Shown here piece by piece: positions 34,309 through 45,452 of a stretch of 64,000 nucleotides of DNA. The stretch's first letter is position 1. Every line of letters starts with the position of its first letter. A program made the translations under genes and the position numbers. Below the pieces are notes generated by a model. It saw nothing but the letters and a program-made list of their open reading frames with translations, did no database searches and had not been told where the DNA came from. Origin of the DNA: Cyathus striatus. Lineage: Eukaryota > Basidiomycota > Agaricomycetes > Agaricales > Nidulariaceae. Where the stretch lies: positions 248,001 to 312,000 of the forward strand of contig JAOVFP010000003.1 in assembly GCA_025738555.1 (NCBI GenBank), given 5' to 3'.

Positions 34309-37271
34309 TCAAGCCGTTTTCGGAGTGCCAGGGCCTCTCGAAGATGACTTCTCCGCTTCCCGCTTTTGCAAAGACGCAAAAATAGACCAACGACGTGATG
34401 GATGGGCAAGTCCAGGGCTAGTAGCAACTTCATAGCCTTCCTCCCCATCCATAATAATCTTCATCGTCTTCGGATCAATTCTGAACTTCTTATTCCGGAG
34501 ACTGTCTGAGATGTCTTTTTCTGCCTGTCTGCCAGCCAGGACTTCGCCTACTCCAGTTTGTGCGCCGATGGATACTGCAGAAGCTATGGTTCCCGGTTGG
34601 TGTCTGAGTCGTAGCTCTCGGCGTTCTTGCCGATGGAGAAGATGTATGATAGTCCCGAATACAGCAAGTATTAGCAAACCGACTGTCAGTAAATGAGCGG
34701 CTGTTGGACTTTCGAAGAGTATTAGGTTGTTCTTCTTCGTGGCTTCTGAAAGCTCACCTCAGCGCCACGCGCTTCCTGAACGTCTTTATCTGTACTGTTA
34801 TCTCGTCTCCATTCTGCGGAGTTGGAATGAAGTAAACAGACCTCGCAATCAGCGATAGATACAATTCCTATCATAGTTTGTTACTGAGCTTAAGTTCAAC
34901 TGGAATGCAGATACTCACATAAGTAATATTTGCCAGGGCAGTAAAATTGTCGTTGTCGAACACAGCCGCCGATACATTACCGTCTGGTGCTAGTCCAGCT
35001 TGATATATTGCAGCAGGCATCTGGAGTTGCGTAGCATTTTGTCTTGCGAGTGCAAATTGGTCCGGTTTCGTCAAATTGAATTTGATGCCATTGAAAGCTT
35101 GTCCGTTTAGCGGAGGTCCAGTGAGTGTGTCGGCAAATTCAGAGAAATTGGAGGCGGATGAGAGATGGCTCAGTTCTTTGACATCGGTGAGGTTTCCGGT
35201 TGCAATATCGACTGTGACACCGACGTTCCAAAGCGAGAATGAGGGATAACAGAAGGTGGCTGAGGCTCGTACGGGTAGGTTGTAACTATAATCAGACAAC
35301 TTGCGTTCAGTGCCACCGACCGCCAAAAGCCCAAGCACCTACGTGAAGATCCAGAAGATCACAGGACTGAAGAATGAATCTACTGGCGGATCGCAGGTGG
35401 GAGTATCCGTACCTGAAGAAAGGATATCAATGAATAAGTAAATGGTCATCATTGATAGTTTCAACTCACCAAAAAGGGTCGTAGAATTCTTATCAACTTC
35501 CCAGCTGATAGAGCAGTTGGTAGAATTCACAGAGTTGGTCCACCCCAGTCCGTCAGTATGATTTACCATATGAACCTGGCCAAAATGAGCATCTTATAGA
35601 ACTTCCCAAATATTTCACCTACTGGTACAGGCTGACACTGAGCTTGAGATTTTATTGCCGAGGTGTTTGCGAATATTGTACCGTTATTGACACTGGATCT
35701 TATAGCCTGGACATACCGTGGTCAGAACTGTCGATCATAATATGTCTGGGAGCTGTTGCACCGGAAGGTCAAATTGTGCAATAGTATATGATTGATTAAC
35801 GAAAGGAGGCGGGCCAATACTATAAAGGATAGATGCACCAGCATACCCAGAAGCAGTCAGGTAAGCTAGCAAATTTTAGTATGTTTGATGAATGAGAAAG
35901 TAAATATAATATCTACAAGTAAGGTCAGTCGTCTGTAAAGCAGAGTTGAACCCCAAAGTATTAATATTGGTAACCGTCATATCTTTTCCATACAGTCAGC
36001 ACAAAATTAAAAAATCGGGAAGTATATTTTAACGTACCTGGTTCTGTCCAGTAAACGTCTTTAACAACTAACAAGGCCGCAGCTAACGGCTGGAAAGCGA
36101 GACATATTATGACCATTAGAGATGACAAAGTAACGAGGTAATGCGTGTTTGATGCTGCGCGAACCCACACAACAAAATTACTGTTCCAAGAATATAATCA
36201 ATCAAATGATCCAAGAATACAGAAATATCACAAACTTTGTACGTGTGTAGTCCAATAAAAGACTTCGATGCGGAGGTGAATCTCCATGAACAAGGTCGAC
36301 ATATGGCTGCATCTTCTTTATCTCTATATCTGTCCATGTCCAAAGGGATACAAGCTGTTAAAGTGATTAAGTTTGGAGGTGGAGTATTAAAGAAATCAGG
36401 GTATTCACAAGAGCTGCTCCTGCAACCGGAGGAAGTGTCTGAACGAGTGCAGAAGCTATAAGCAAGAGTAAAGTATGGTGAGAAATAAACCTACGTAGAC
36501 ATAGTGAAATAAATTAAATTGATCTTCAATATTCCCTTTAGTAGGCCAGCCTGAAAAATGATTAAATGAAGGAAGACGTCCCGGAGGCAGGTAACTCACC
36601 TTGATTTTTGTTGCTGAAATGCAGGGCAACTTCCAATGCAAGTGCAGTTCCTACCAGAGTTACAATGAACGGTACCCAGAACCGACGGCGTAGAGGGAAA
36701 GGAATCCATGCGGGATCGTAGACGACCTGTGTCTCAGCCGGATAGGCCCCGGGAGCTATCGAACGGTCAACTATGGGCCTATGGGAGAAGCAGTATCATC
36801 GGACGCACGATATGACAACGTTACAGGTTTCTGATCTGTGTATCCGGCGTATTGAGCGTACTCAGGTTCTAATAACCGTTGTGATGGTGTAGAGGGTGGG
36901 GTCTCCTGATTCTGAGTTTGAAAGGATAAAGGGAGTGTCGCAGGCATAGCACCAGGGGGCAAAGGGTAGCTGAAACCTCCTATCCCATATTCGGCGCCTG
37001 CAACCATTGTGAAGCCAAAGCTACCTGATTCATTTGGTCTCATATAGGGCAGTTTGTCGTTAGCGTCGGAGATGCTGTGAGCCATCGTTGCAGAGAAAGA
37101 TGACCTAGAGCAACAGTCAAAGGTGCGTCCCGAGAGCGGCGAGTAGCGATAAAAGAGATATGGGAGCGAGGGAAGTGGCTCCGACGCAGTCACCTCGTAG
37201 AGGGAAGGAGGGCGACTTCCAGAGGTTAGGTGGCAGGTGTGATATTCCTCGAGACCACAGGTACTCAACAA
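34309..37271 (-). CDS. DUF3433-family multi-pass membrane protein
   Basis: Recognised as a DUF3433 protein, a family of large fungal membrane proteins of unknown role. About ten exons with 45-75 bp introns. N-terminal cytoplasmic part: MAHSISDANDKLPYMRPNES, PIGP. First membrane pair: RRRFWVPFIVTLVGTALAL. Then ENH-like loop DIEIKKMQPYVDLVHGDSPP, HYLVTLSSLMVIICLAFQPL (membrane), a long extracellular stretch with many NxT/S sites (YTIAQFDLP, VNHTDGLGWTNSVNSTNC), last membrane span LLTVGLLILAVFGTIIHLL, and a conserved tail RLRHQPGTIASAVSIGAQTG with FRIDPKTMKIIMDGEEGYE. Introns close cleanly (for example 35286-35342 and 34868-34918). One apparent 1-nt deletion near 36775-36782, between PIGP and IVDRS, breaks the frame; it may be real or a sequencing error. 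The start codon is uncertain; the reading extends upstream of the first ATG. Confidence 0.85.
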
Positions 37272-37548
37272 AGCAAGAACCTAGCGACCAAAACAGTTGC
37301 TGCTACTAGCATCAGATACTCAGTGGGTGCCAATCTTTTATAAAAGCCCAGGAAGGGGAAGCATATCAAGACGTGTGACATTGAAAAGACCAGTGGACCC
37401 CAGTGACAAATATCCGCAAGAAATTAGCTTCGTTGTGTCAGTGGCAAATGCTGAGCGCTGAGTTTTGGCTTAGACACAGTAGACCGGCTGGAACAGGTTA
37501 CAGCCATTTGCTTATCATTATAGCGCCCTTTGATTCTCGGGTACTATT
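37272..37548. other. upstream region of the DUF3433 gene
   Basis: No separate feature seen; it may hold the first exon or promoter of the membrane-protein gene. Confidence 0.3.
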
Positions 37549-37595
37549 GTTCCCCAGTAAGTAGTTCAGTAGTACTGAACTACTTACTGGGGAAC
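37549..37595. repeat. perfect 47-bp palindrome
   Basis: Two 23-bp arms (GTTCCCCAGTAAGTAGTTCAGTA and its exact inverse) are separated by one G. Weaker inverse copies of TATAGCGCCCTTTGATTCTCGGG lie outside it (37520-37542 versus 37694-37713), suggesting a small nested inverted-repeat element of about 195 bp. Confidence 0.9.
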
Positions 37596-37713
37596 GATAG
37601 CAGTGTTGTAAAGCCCCGTGGATATCCACGTGGGATCCATGAAAGCCATGGTTCGCGGCTCCACGCAGTCTCCTACCCAGACCCCATGGGATGTCCCCCC
37701 GAAAGCGCCCTAT

Positions 37714-38314
37714 AAGGTCAGAGAATGAATCCAAAATTCCATACGCGGACTAGTTTGGCATCCATACGCGGATAAGTGGAGGATACCTCTGGAATCTCTA
37801 TATTATACGCGGATATTCTTCTCCAATTTCATTAAGCGCCTTATAAGCGCTAGCAACCGCCTCGGGCGCTTAGGCGAAAATCATATGCGTGCAAGTACTT
37901 TACCGGTGTTCAATTGGTAGCTTCCTGTTTATTCGTATCAACTAATTTAAGTTTTCCGTTAGGAGTAAACAGCAAAAAGACCCACTGCATTGAAAATTTA
38001 TTTACTATCACTACCACAGTTTATAAACATTTTACAATCGCTCAATTTAACATAGCTTCGCATCCTCCAATCGCGTTCGGATTTCTAAGGTACAAGCAAA
38101 GCTCAATATGCATGTCAATTATGTAGCAATAGGACGACAATTGAGCTTGGGCTATTGTAAACTCCATACCATTTATAATCTCGGGTGTAGCGATACTTTG
38201 TACGGGGTATGTGGTTGTTGATCTCGCATTCCTTCCCCCTCAGTGCATTCAGTGTCTTCTGCATGCGCTCTTCATATCTGGGGTCATTAGTAGACTGATG
38301 GTATCGGCCGGTAC
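37714..38314. other. intergenic
   Basis: Short direct repeat of GGCATCCATACGCGGA near 37745-37780. A minus-strand frame (38115-38510) includes a protein-like stretch DPRYEERMQKTLNALRGKE but has no recognised family and overlaps a plus-strand frame. Confidence 0.35.
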
Positions 38315-38666
38315 GTGTCATTTGGCTTGATGTTATTTTCGCGAAATCAAAGACCGAAAAAGGAAGGGGGGCGGAGTATAAGCAGAAGTGTTGTGTTGCG
38401 AAAGAGCAGGAGATATGACGCGACTCGACGGGCAAGCGAGACGTGGCAGGCGCTGAAAGATGATCGATTGACGTATCAGTTTCATGAGCCGGTGCTCCGG
38501 TATCCGGCAAGTGAGACGCATCCTCAATTTACAACTACTGAATCTATGCAGGCTGATCCAAAAAGATACTTGAAACATGTTATCTGACTAGTATTAGAAT
38601 ATCTTTAAAGTTTGAGAGTGAATTGTGCACAGGAAGATGGAGAATCAGAGTCAGACGATTGAGCGG
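38315..38666 (+). CDS. possible small gene of unknown function
   Basis: The plus frame reads RRYDATRRASETWQALKDDR, then FHEPVLRYPASETHPQF and MQADPKRYLKH. A phase-0 intron (GTTATC..TGCACAG, about 38580-38633) would join it to a short acidic tail EDGESESDD and a stop. Basic middle, acidic end, no recognised domain. The alternative is that this exon splices into the frame interrupted by the transposon at 38787. Confidence 0.3.
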
Positions 38667-38786
38667 TGAACCGGTGAACGATAGTATACATTGGAGTTGT
38701 ACTGGAGATCGATCGATCAATTTCGACTACATAACCAAACCACTGGAACTTGGCTGCCCCACTGCTCGTTTCACGAGTATATACCA
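38635..38786 (+). pseudogene. 5' part of an open frame interrupted by the transposon
   Basis: Reads RLSGEPVNDSIHWSCTGDRS, then FDYITKPLELGCPTARFTSIY up to the insertion. Removing the element and one copy of its 8-bp target duplication continues the same frame into 44619-44745. No recognised domain. An acceptor-like TGCACAG precedes it. Confidence 0.4.
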
Positions 38787-38920
38787 CAGGGGGCTGCCGT
38801 TACTGCAATTTCCAAAAGTAGCATATCCTATGACCCCGTGGGAAGTGGCTGTGGCCGCGCGCGGAAACTGATCATAACCGGTAGCCGGTACGTCACGTGA
38901 CTTCGATGCGCGCGCGTGCG
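38787..38920. repeat. left TIR of P-like element
   Basis: Near-perfect inverse of 44480-44610 with scattered transitions. Contains the internal palindrome ACCGGTAGCCGGT and TCACGTGA. Confidence 0.9.
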
Positions 38921-39047
38921 CATTGTAGTTAACTTGATTATTTCATGTGCAGTGTGCACACATTGAACTCCTGAGACTGCCACACATCACAAGGCTACAA
39001 GTAATTTTTATACACAGTATAATACATAAATATACCTAAACTACTGA

Positions 39048-42000
39048 TTATTTATTTTTCTGTTTCTTTCCTTTTGGAACAGCTTGCTGATCACTTACAG
39101 ATCTTATTCTTTTCTTCTTGTCCTTCAAGTCATTCTGAACATGTACAATGTCATCACTGTTTCCTATCCCATATTCATCTCTAAAAAATAGTGTTGCCTC
39201 ATAAGGAATATTCATTAGTCTTTCTTCTTCTTTTGAAATGAAAATGTCTACCAATAGCTGCTCAGATATTTCAGTATTTAAATATTTTCCAGGCTGTGAG
39301 GGATCTTCTATTCCATGAAATATAAGAAAATGATTGATTGCATTATATTTCCAGATGGTTTTTGGGACACCAGATATGGATGGTAGGCAAAATGGGCAGT
39401 GAATAGGAACATTGGTGCAATGGTTTGAAGGTTTACAGATTGTTGTAGCTTTGTATTTCATGCTTATATCTTGATATTCACAGGTAGATGTTATAGATCC
39501 AGCTCCATTTCTCTTCTTTGTAAGAGTTGTTATGCAAACATCTTCTCTTCCACAAAATCCACATGGTTCTACTTCAATCTACAATGTGTTCAGGAATTTG
39601 TTCTGTATTCTAATTAGAAAGGAGGAGACATATCTCTTGAAGCAGTCCCCTGTCTGGCTTTCCTCTAAACTTTGCAAGAACATGGTGGCCTACATGTTCA
39701 CGCATTTGTTTAAGCATCTTCTCATCTCCACATATATGGCAGTGAACAACCTCATCACTTTCTAACTTGTCATTAGGCACTAGAGTTTCAGGAATATTAT
39801 CAACAATGAAACATTTTTGTCATAAATATATATTACTATGATTTATTTAATTATCAACAAGTACAACTTACCAGATGAAGAGATATAAGGGAGTGAATCT
39901 TCATTCTTTATTTCAGGAAGTATTTGAATATTTTTAAGAGTCTCAAGACCTGAACTAGCTAAGTTGCATGCCTGCCATAAAGTGGTAACTATATTTGACA
40001 GTTCATCACCATCCACACCCCAAGTAACTTTACCTGTTGAAGTTTTCCTTACATATTGATGGAGTGGATGAGTCAGAATAGATGGAAGCTCAAGTACATA
40101 AAGAGCTTTACTTATTTGTGAGTTTTCTGAGAAAGTAGCAATAGGTAGGTATTTACCAGTCCTGTTATGTACCGATTCTCTTCCTGCTTAGAAGTGGTTG
40201 CGAAGACACCCGGAGGGTGTGGGAGAACTATAACGGAAACCTGAAGTGAGTATGGGTGCGGAAACGTAGAGCGGGAGTGCGGAAAGAACCGTGGCTTCAG
40301 CTTGTGTGCTGCGCCGCCTGGATATCCCCAGGGAATGGTTCGTATTTCGAGGAAGATGATATGTAACAAAGGAAGACGTTCCAGAGTATAAGAGAAGGCT
40401 TCGCCACTACACTAGGTAGCGGGAGAGAAACCCGAAGGAAAACCCGGAGCGGGTTTCGGAACTTAGAGTAGGAAGAAAGTGTACAGAGTTGATACGAGTA
40501 CTGAAGACTACCTATTACATCTGGAAGACTACTTATACTAAGTAGGAACCTGTAGATACGAATGTAGAAGTATTATACAAAGGACAAGCAAAGGAGTAAG
40601 TAGGAAATGAAGTCTGGGCAAAGCGGAGTAGGGGTGCAAATGATGCGCTCAGAATGAAGAATAAGGAACTAATCTACAAAGGTCATAATGAAACGTATAA
40701 GTAGGAATGGAAGGGTGGAGTAATAGAATGATGACGCGGTGAGGCCGTCATAAGAGAAAGTACGTATCCGGGATACCCGATAGAAAACCCGACGGGTTCC
40801 GGGTATGTTCCCGGGCGGGAACGTCGGGAAGTGTAAACCCGAAGCGGGTACATTCCGGGAACGGACCGGGTATGTTGGAAGGTCACGTGGGAACGTTGGC
40901 ACGATGTATCCAGACACGGATATAACAAGTCCATTCCCAGATATTTGATTCAATATTCACCAGTTGAATGACTTGCCCAATAACAATTACTCCCTTTTTA
41001 TAATCAGAGAGATCCTCTAAAGTTGCTATAGATCTTGTCTGTGCATCTTTTTCCTTATATCTGAAACCTACAACTGCAAGAACTGCAAGACATATTTCTT
41101 TTCCAACCTGTGATAAAAAAGCACATAGGTCAGTACTTTTCATGCAGGCAGCAGAGTTTTCAGCAGAAGGCACTGCTACATTTTGAAATTTTGATTGCTT
41201 GTAGAGATCCTCAATTGCCATTCCTTGTGCACGCAAAGGCCGCATTGTAACTTTCTGTGAATGGTTTAATGTAAGACTTGCAACAAGTGAGCTTTTCAAA
41301 TATTTCTTTCCTTTTATCTCCAGAGTATTTTCAAACACTTTTTTTTCTGATTCATATTGCCCTTCTACAGTATCTGGTAACAGAGATTCTAACTCATCCC
41401 CCAACTCATCTTCTGACTCATCCTCCAACTCACTCTCCAACTCTTCCTCCAAATCTTCAAATTCTGGGTTGTTGTTAAAATTATCAGTGTGAGTATGATT
41501 AGAAGTTGAAGTGGACAGAATAGAATGTGCAGATTGCTTTTCTATATTCAAAGCAGAAGCTATTAAGTTATTCTCTGTTAATTCCATTTGAAGTGTTGAA
41601 TTCTCAATTTCAGATCTATTCTCACTCTCAGAGGATTTCTCAGAGAATTGGACTCCCACATATTTTCCTGAAGGATGGAGAATATCATGATCCTTTTTTA
41701 AAAAGATATTCTCAAAATCACAATACAAAGTATTCTCAGAATATCTCATTAAGGTATCATTTGCTGCTTTACAGCTATCTTTCCATATAGTCTCCAGATC
41801 AAGATCACTAATTGTCACTGTGCCTTTCCATGATTTGGGATTTACATGATCAACACCAATGACATCTTTTAAATCTAGATGCCTAGTACCTTTGTGAATA
41901 TCAGGATTCCACATGAATGCACTATTTACCAAAGTGGCAACACTAAGCTTTCCACTAAGTTCTTCAATATCAAAGTTATGTGCATGATTTTGTGTACAGC

Positions 42001-44269
42001 AATCAGCAAACAACATTTCCAGTCTGTCTGTTCCTTCATGAAGAATATAAAATGCAAGATCAGGACTAATTAATTGTAAGCATGCAGTAGTAATGATAAT
42101 ATTCTTGATAGTTGATTGTGAGTCTATATACAGTGCACCTGTAAGGCTACATACTCCATGTTTGCGATGAAGTGCAACAGCCAAATGTGCAAATTTACAT
42201 AAGGATTTTAACTGCTCTTCAAGAGACATATTTATATCAATGAAAGGAAGTGTAAAGCACCCAAGAAAGTGTGCAAAAAAATTTATAGCTTTTCTTTTTT
42301 TTATTTCTGCTGGATTTGAAGGCATGGGAAGTGATTCAAGTTTTAAGAGATGCTGTATAAGAGATACAGCCTTTGGAACATTTTTTTTGTCAGCTGGATC
42401 AAGAAGAGTAATTGCCTTTTGAAGTGTCATGTCTGGTAGCTGAGATAAATGCAGTATAATATCAACTGGAGTGATATTTGTATCACATACCATTACACCA
42501 TCCTTACTTTGGAGTAATGTTGCAAAACATTTGAATATATGCTTCAGATCACATGTCCATGTAATACCATTAACAGATGTGAATAAATTTAATCCTGATA
42601 ACTTTGAGAGTATTTTACCCATCTCTGAATCATTTTGAATCACTGACTGTGAACAAATTTCATGCTTAGCACAACGGTATGTTGAGTCACCATCACTTGC
42701 AAGAGACCATATTGGCCCATTAAGTGCTTCTCCAAATGAATGTGTTTTATAGTTATGTAAGAATGTTTCCATCCATAACTTCAACTGTACCCATTTCTCT
42801 GTTTTGTTAGTTGCAGACACAACTAAAGGAACAGGTTGGTAATGATTGAGACATGAATATGGAGCCAATGCAACAACTGTAGCTTCTTTTCCTAAGCATA
42901 CTTTCTTATCATTCTCACCAGAAGTATTAAGTAATCTTCTACGTACATCTTCAATAACTTGATGATCTGTGATTTCTGTTTTTACATTTTCTGCATGTTC
43001 CGGGCAAAGACCCATTATTTGATTTCGCTGGGAACAATAACAACATCTTTTTTCAAGTGCAATACCATCAAACATGAGAACATTTCCTGGAGTTCTACCT
43101 CTGATAGGCAGAGGAGGTGGATGAATATCTGGGTCAAGAAATGTTGATATATTATGATTATTTTCCTCAGATGATGGGGTAGAAATAGCTGCTAATAAGC
43201 AAGGTATCTTTTTATGGTGGCAAAGTGTAGTATCTGAAGCTAGACCATGTAATTTGGAAAGGGCATAAAGCAATTTTAGTCCCCCAATGGATTTTACAAG
43301 GAAGCCAATATCAAGGTCCTGTTCTGTAAAGCCACCTCGAGGACTATATAGCCCACTAAGACACTTTTGGATCTTATCAATTATACTTTTAGGAGACCCT
43401 CCATGTCTCAATTCAGCTGATATTAGTTGTCTCAGTCCAGCTATTTCATTGTTTGCAATCAGCATTACAATTTGTTGATGATCATCAACCTTTTGCTCAT
43501 ATGTCTTGAATTTTTTTTCTGCATTGTTTAACTTGAAGTAAATTAAATGTGATTAATATTCAATTGCAACATATAGCTCTGATTTATTTACTTACCTTTA
43601 CATATAATGTATTCAATTGCTTTCTCATTTTTGTCATAGCAGATTTGAGTTGCATATAGTTGAGATGATCCCAAGATTTTTTTCTTTTGTACTTTCTGCT
43701 TGCTCCATAAAGTTCTTAAATGCATTTATGTTTGGGATTCCCTGGCAATTTAAGCAAGGTGTTTCACCTGGATATACCAAATTATTATTATTATTATTTT
43801 CTTTGTCTTCTGCTTCAATACATTTCTGTGACCTCATAAATATTTTTTGCTTTTTATGGTCAAATTTAATTGGTACCCATGGGAGTGAACTTAATTCATG
43901 TCTATGATATGGGTATGTTGTTCAAATTGAACCAGGATTCCAAGAAATAACCAAGCCTGGACAGGAAATATATGCCACTGACTTTTTAACATGGTTCTCA
44001 GAAGCTCCAGATTCTTCTTCAGTTCTTTCACAAGATAGATCATAATTCCAATTAAGGCCCTTTTTTAAAGCATAGTGCTTGCATTTTTTTCCATTTCTGT
44101 GTTTGTTCATAGGATCAAAATTGGCAGTTACTGTAAGTCTAACAGTTTCTTCACATCTGTTACACACAACAAAGTGACATCCAGTACTAGGATCAATAGT
44201 TGTTGTCAGATATAACTCATCTAGTTTAAATGTAACTGGAGTTTTTGTCCTTTTAACAGGAAGAGGCAT
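39048..44269 (-). pseudogene. P-element-like transposase (Agaricomycete family), nearly intact
   Basis: Exon 1 (43596-44269): N-terminal zinc-binding segment CNRCEE..NKHRNGKKC, then CPGLVISWNPGSI, a TGA at 43922-43924, then TTYPYHRHELSSLPWVP and TPCLNCQG. A 1-nt loss in a run of A near 43672 shifts frame before exon 1 ends. Exon 2, after a 64-bp intron (43532-43595), holds an 860-codon frame interrupted by the solo LTR. Candidate catalytic residues there: D133 (MFDGIAL), D258 (SDGDSTYR), the conserved DLKHIFK (306-312) and a D480-xx-E483 pair (EGTDRLEMLF). Past the LTR come a C2H2-like CHICGDE..HVGHH and a Cys cluster EPCGFCG, then NVPIHCPFC. The D..D..DxxE order resembles P-element/THAP9 transposases; the family is otherwise one I know only as hypothetical proteins. 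Confidence 0.8.
40163..40927 (-). repeat. solo LTR inside the transposase gene
   Basis: 765 bp with TGTTAT..ATAACA termini and an exact 5-bp target duplication AGTCC at 40158-40162 and 40928-40932. It contains short internal repeats of ACCCGGAGCGGGTTTC and CCCGGGCGGGAACG type. It is unrelated to the 482-bp LTR of the gypsy element. The internal region was presumably lost by LTR-LTR recombination. It breaks transposase exon 2. Confidence 0.9.
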
Positions 44270-44479
44270 GTTGCAATCAGCTAAAGCAGAGGTTAAGCAG
44301 GGGGGTATTCCTGGGGTAATCAGGTTCTTACACTAGTTTTATAGTGATTCAGTGAGCGAAATATGCGAATAGTGTCTATTAATTAATTTAATTTAACTCT
44401 ACATGCATTTATCAATTGTGATTTACAAGAAATGCTTCAATTACAGTGCATGGATTGATGAATAGTAATACACTTTGTG

Positions 44480-44610
44480 CGATGCGTGTGTCGAAGTCAT
44501 GTGACTTACCGGCTACCGGTTATGATCAGTTTCTGCGCACGGCCACAGCCACTTCCCACGGGGTCATGGGATATGCTACTTTTGGAAATTGCAGTAACGG
44601 CAGCCCCTTG
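44480..44610. repeat. right TIR of P-like element
   Basis: Inverse of the left TIR, ending CGGCAGCCCCTTG and followed at once by ATATACCA. Confidence 0.9.
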
Positions 44611-44745
44611 ATATACCAGAAGAAAAACAAAAACTTCGGTTCCGAACAGGAACCGACATTTCAGCCTTATCAAGCTGCTGATTTCATGAAGAGGCTGTTG
44701 ACCATCCCAGCAATGAGACCGAGGATGAATGACCCTGCCAATTAG
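44611..44745 (+). pseudogene. 3' part of the open frame interrupted by the transposon
   Basis: Reads KKNKNFGSEQEPTFQPYQAA, then FMKRLLTIPAMRPRMNDPAN and a stop, in frame with 38635-38786 once the element and one target duplication are removed. Protein-like composition; no domain recognised. Confidence 0.4.
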
Positions 44746-45452
44746 TAATACTTTCTAGTGTGCTGTCCTGCTGCAGTGCCACCACCTAATATGTACATAT
44801 CTAAGTTAGACGAATGTACTTACAGTAGATTATTACACAGTATACTTTACAACAAGCAATTAGTTATCTATGATTTGATTTAAAAGAGATACTTATTGTG
44901 CATCAGCATACAATGGTTGGGTTTTACACATTCTTTAAATCAGATTTGAAGGATGTGTTTGGGTAGAATAGTAAATACAAGTAACTTATGGCTGCCAGTA
45001 CACTTAAAGTAAAGTAATTATTTCTGGGAAATAAAGATGAAATCATGAGACACAGAAATTCCAAATGTATTTCATGGTTCCGTGTTATGGATAATGCTAG
45101 CCATTATGAATCTGCCATTACAGTGCAAAGCAATAATACCAGTATCAAAACCCAATTAGCATAACTATAAAAGTAGCCATACAGAGCGAATTAGTTGTAC
45201 AACAAGCATTGATATGGCTTCTGTCGCAGATATTATGAAACATTCGAATTTAAGAGATTGTCAATCAAGTCAATGTAAAGGTAATTTACGTAGTCTTAGC
45301 AGATGCATACATACTTTGTACATACTTGTCCAAAATAGCTTATAATTACAGGAACTTACAAACTTAAAAACTGTAAGGCAAGCATGAGCCGCATTGCAAC
45401 TTGTGCGACCAATGCATGACATCTGCTAAGCGCATCATGCCGCTCTGATGTC
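44746..45452. other. intergenic, no feature recognised
   Basis: AT-rich sequence without a credible coding frame, RNA gene or repeat. Confidence 0.4.

Larger units (their letters stand above)
38787..44610 (-). mobile_element. P-element-like DNA transposon, full length
   Basis: TIRs of about 130 bp: the left starts CAGGGGGCTGCCGTTACTGC (38787), and the right, read inward from 44610, starts CAAGGGGCTGCCGTTACTGC. They match through ACCGGTAGCCGGTA to about 38920 and 44480. An exact 8-bp target duplication ATATACCA flanks it (38779-38786 and 44611-44618). One transposase gene fills the element. A 765-bp solo LTR has landed inside. Without it the element is about 5.05 kb. TIR differences that I see are mainly CG versus TG or CA. 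Confidence 0.93.
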
